In this document: one piece after another, positions 6,108 to 7,295 of the stretch | How positions within the stretch are numbered: the first letter of the stretch is position 1 | Layout: the number at the start of each line of letters is the position of its first letter | Assembly (NCBI GenBank): GCA_937896295.1 | Contig: CALBME010000193.1 | Span: forward strand, 1 to 7,295 | Direction: 5' to 3' | Length of the DNA: 7,295 bases | Origin: an uncultured Micavibrio sp. | GTDB lineage: Bacteria; Pseudomonadota; Alphaproteobacteria; Micavibrionales; UBA1664 | Position numbers and translations under genes: made by a program | The notes under the pieces: model-generated | What the model was told of the DNA's origin: nothing | Databases searched by the model: none | Seen by the model: only the letters and a program-made list of their open reading frames with translations

Positions 6108-6184
6108 GGCGGCCGTAGCTCAGTTGGTAGAGCACCGGTTTGTGGTACCGGTTGTCGCGGGTTCAAGCCCCGTCGGTCGCCCCA
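6108..6184 (+). tRNA. tRNA-His, anticodon GUG
   Basis: A 77-base cloverleaf with the extra 5' G (position -1, base 6108) facing C73, the identity mark of histidine tRNAs. The acceptor GCGGCCG pairs with CGGTCGC (one G-U), followed by C73 and an encoded CCA at 6182-6184. The anticodon stem CCGGT/ACCGG encloses TTGTGGT, giving GUG. The D arm (GCTCAGTTGGTAGAGC) and T arm (CGGGTTCAAGCCCCG) are standard. It is followed by a pyrimidine-rich stretch without a clear terminator hairpin and then by glnA. Confidence 0.98.
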
Positions 6185-6250
6185 TCTATTTCCTCCCTCC
6201 TTCATCTTCTTCCATAATCTTAGAAACCTGCCATGCATTTTGCGCATATC

Positions 6251-6337
6251 GTGCAATGCACAAATGTCTCTTGCGACATTGCGACGCGGTGCCGCATGCT
6301 CCGTTTACTGCCAAGAATACCGACCAGTCCGCCGGAC
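6251..6337 (+). promoter_or_regulatory. Cluster of dyads and a short direct repeat ahead of glnA
   Basis: The 198 bases between tRNA-His and glnA contain no gene but carry several symmetric elements. They are GTGCA-A-TGCAC (6251-6261), AATGTC-6-GACATT (6263-6280), the direct repeat TTGCGAC at 6271-6277 and 6279-6285, GCGG-TG-CCGC (6286-6295) and GTCCG-C-CGGAC (6327-6337). The first resembles NtrC half-sites (TGCAC/GTGCA) but in a different order and spacing. No convincing sigma-70 promoter was found. The nearest sigma-54-like match (CTGCCATG...TTGC, 6228-6243) lacks one essential G of the -24 element. Regulation of glnA is the likely purpose, but the mechanism cannot be read. Confidence 0.35.
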
Positions 6338-6382
6338 GAACTTTAGAAAACAAAAAACACGCACTCGAAGGGAATTCATTTC

Positions 6383-7295
6383 ATGTCTGAAAATATTTTC
6401 GCCAAAGCAAAAACGCCTGCTGCCGTCGCCAAGGTCCTGCGCGATAACGATGTGCAGTTCGTTGATTTTTGGCTGGTCGATCCGCGCGGCAAATCGCACT
6501 ACCTGACGCACGACATCTCGACCATCGACGAAGATTTCCTGTCCGAAGGCCTCTACATGGACGGATCGTCCATCGCCGGCTGGAAGGAAATTCACCAGTC
6601 CGACATGCTGCTCAAACCCGACATGAACAAGGTTGTGATGAATCCCTTCACCGCACAGCCGACCGCGATCATTTTCTGCGACGTGCTCGAGCCGGAAACC
6701 AAAAAACCCTACAACCGCGACCCGCGCTCCATCGCCAAGGCGGCCGAGGCATATGCGAAAAAGGTATCCAAGGCGGACGCCGTTTACTTCGGTCCCGAGG
6801 CTGAATTCTTCGTCTTCGAAGACGTGAAATTCAAATCCTCCCCGTTCGAACAATCCTATTCGCTCAACCACACCGAACTGCCCACCAACTCCAACGCATC
6901 GTATCCGGATGGCAACCTCGGCCACCGTCCGCGCATCAAGGGCGGTTATTTCCCGACCGCACCGGTCGATTCCGCGCAGGATCTGCGCTCGGATATGCTC
7001 ACGGCCCTGAAATCGATGGGCGTTCCGGTTGAAAAACACCACCACGAAGTGGCCAGCGCCCAGCACGAACTCGGCATCAAGTTTTCGACCCTCGTCGACT
7101 GCGCCGACAACATGCAGCTGTATAAATTCGGCGTTCTGAACACCGCCCACGCCTACGGCCAGACGGCGACGTTCATGCCGAAACCGGTTTTCGGCGACAA
7201 CGGTTCGGGCATGCACTGCCACCAGTCGATGTTTGCGGGCAAGACGCCGCTTTTCGCAGGCAATAAATACGCGGGCCTCTCCGATCTCGCCCTGT
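6383..7295 (+). CDS. glnA: Glutamine synthetase type I (3' end outside window)
   Basis: Cytoplasmic dodecameric enzyme that joins ammonium to glutamate with ATP to make glutamine, the entry point of nitrogen assimilation. The frame is open for 304 codons to the right edge, about two thirds of the usual 470 residues. The start ATG at 6383 has AAGGGA (6368-6373) 9 bases upstream. The N-terminal beta-grasp region includes MDGSSIAGW (59-67). Metal and substrate residues appear in GPEAEFFVF (E139, E141), in KHHHEVASAQHELG (E222, E229) and in the ATP-binding signature KPVFGDNGSGMHCHQS (267-282; H278 and H280). The 7-residue gap between E222 and E229 is, as I recall, usual for alphaproteobacterial GlnA. 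The adenylylation tyrosine region lies beyond the window. The gene follows tRNA-His; glnB, its frequent upstream partner, is not present. Confidence 0.98.
   Translation, partial: MSENIFAKAKTPAAVAKVLRDNDVQFVDFWLVDPRGKSHYLTHDISTIDEDFLSEGLYMDGSSIAGWKEIHQSDMLLKPDMNKVVMNPFTAQPTAIIFCDVLEPETKKPYNRDPRSIAKAAEAYAKKVSKADAVYFGPEAEFFVFEDVKFKSSPFEQSYSLNHTELPTNSNASYPDGNLGHRPRIKGGYFPTAPVDSAQDLRSDMLTALKSMGVPVEKHHHEVASAQHELGIKFSTLVDCADNMQLYKFGVLNTAHAYGQTATFMPKPVFGDNGSGMHCHQSMFAGKTPLFAGNKYAGLSDLAL

Noticed and set aside
6228..6243. Sigma-54 promoter for glnA
   Set aside because: CTGCCATG-N4-TTGC resembles the consensus but has C in place of one invariant G at -24, and NtrC-like sites would lie downstream rather than upstream.
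6256..6390. 44-codon plus-strand open frame overlapping the glnA start
   Set aside because: It overlaps the glnA ATG in another frame and could be a leader peptide, but it has no Shine-Dalgarno sequence and its sequence resembles no known family.
6305..7222. 305-codon minus-strand open frame opposite glnA
   Set aside because: Antisense shadow of glutamine synthetase, which has all expected motifs on the plus strand.

Overview
The window looks like a housekeeping stretch of an alphaproteobacterial chromosome of moderately high G+C. This rests on recognisable protein families (Lon, ClpP, trigger factor, a bacterial PH-domain protein, NAD(P)H-hydrate dehydratase, glutamine synthetase I), on the tig/clpP/lon neighbourhood, and on the tRNA-Leu gene directly ahead of tig. 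The species cannot be named from the sequence. I see no insertion sequence, phage gene, CRISPR array or toxin-antitoxin pair.

Layout: the left two thirds (1-5232) are mostly minus strand. Read in the direction of transcription, this part is tRNA-Leu(UAG), tig, then clpP, then lon, which runs off the left edge without its last residues. A small plus-strand membrane PH-domain gene sits between tig and clpP. It converges on tig at a strong bidirectional terminator and diverges from clpP over a 125-base region rich in dyads. To the right, nnrD (minus strand) lies ahead of tRNA-Leu. It is divergent from a plus-strand tRNA-His gene, which is followed by glnA running off the right edge.

Function: tig, clpP and lon form a protein folding and degradation set: a ribosome-bound chaperone, the ClpP peptidase chamber and the AAA+ protease Lon. 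NnrD repairs hydrated NAD(P)H. GlnA assimilates ammonium. The PH-domain protein has no assigned role.

The main oddities concern gene content. clpX, which usually lies between clpP and lon in this group, is absent and replaced by about 205 noncoding bases. glnB, which often precedes glnA, is also absent, and NnrD lacks the fused epimerase domain often found with it. The intergenic regions carry a heat-shock-like promoter candidate ahead of lon, a triple-CTAG overlapping dyad between clpP and the PH gene, and a cluster of dyads and a short direct repeat ahead of glnA. I found no convincing novel system. The findings below are modest structural observations.
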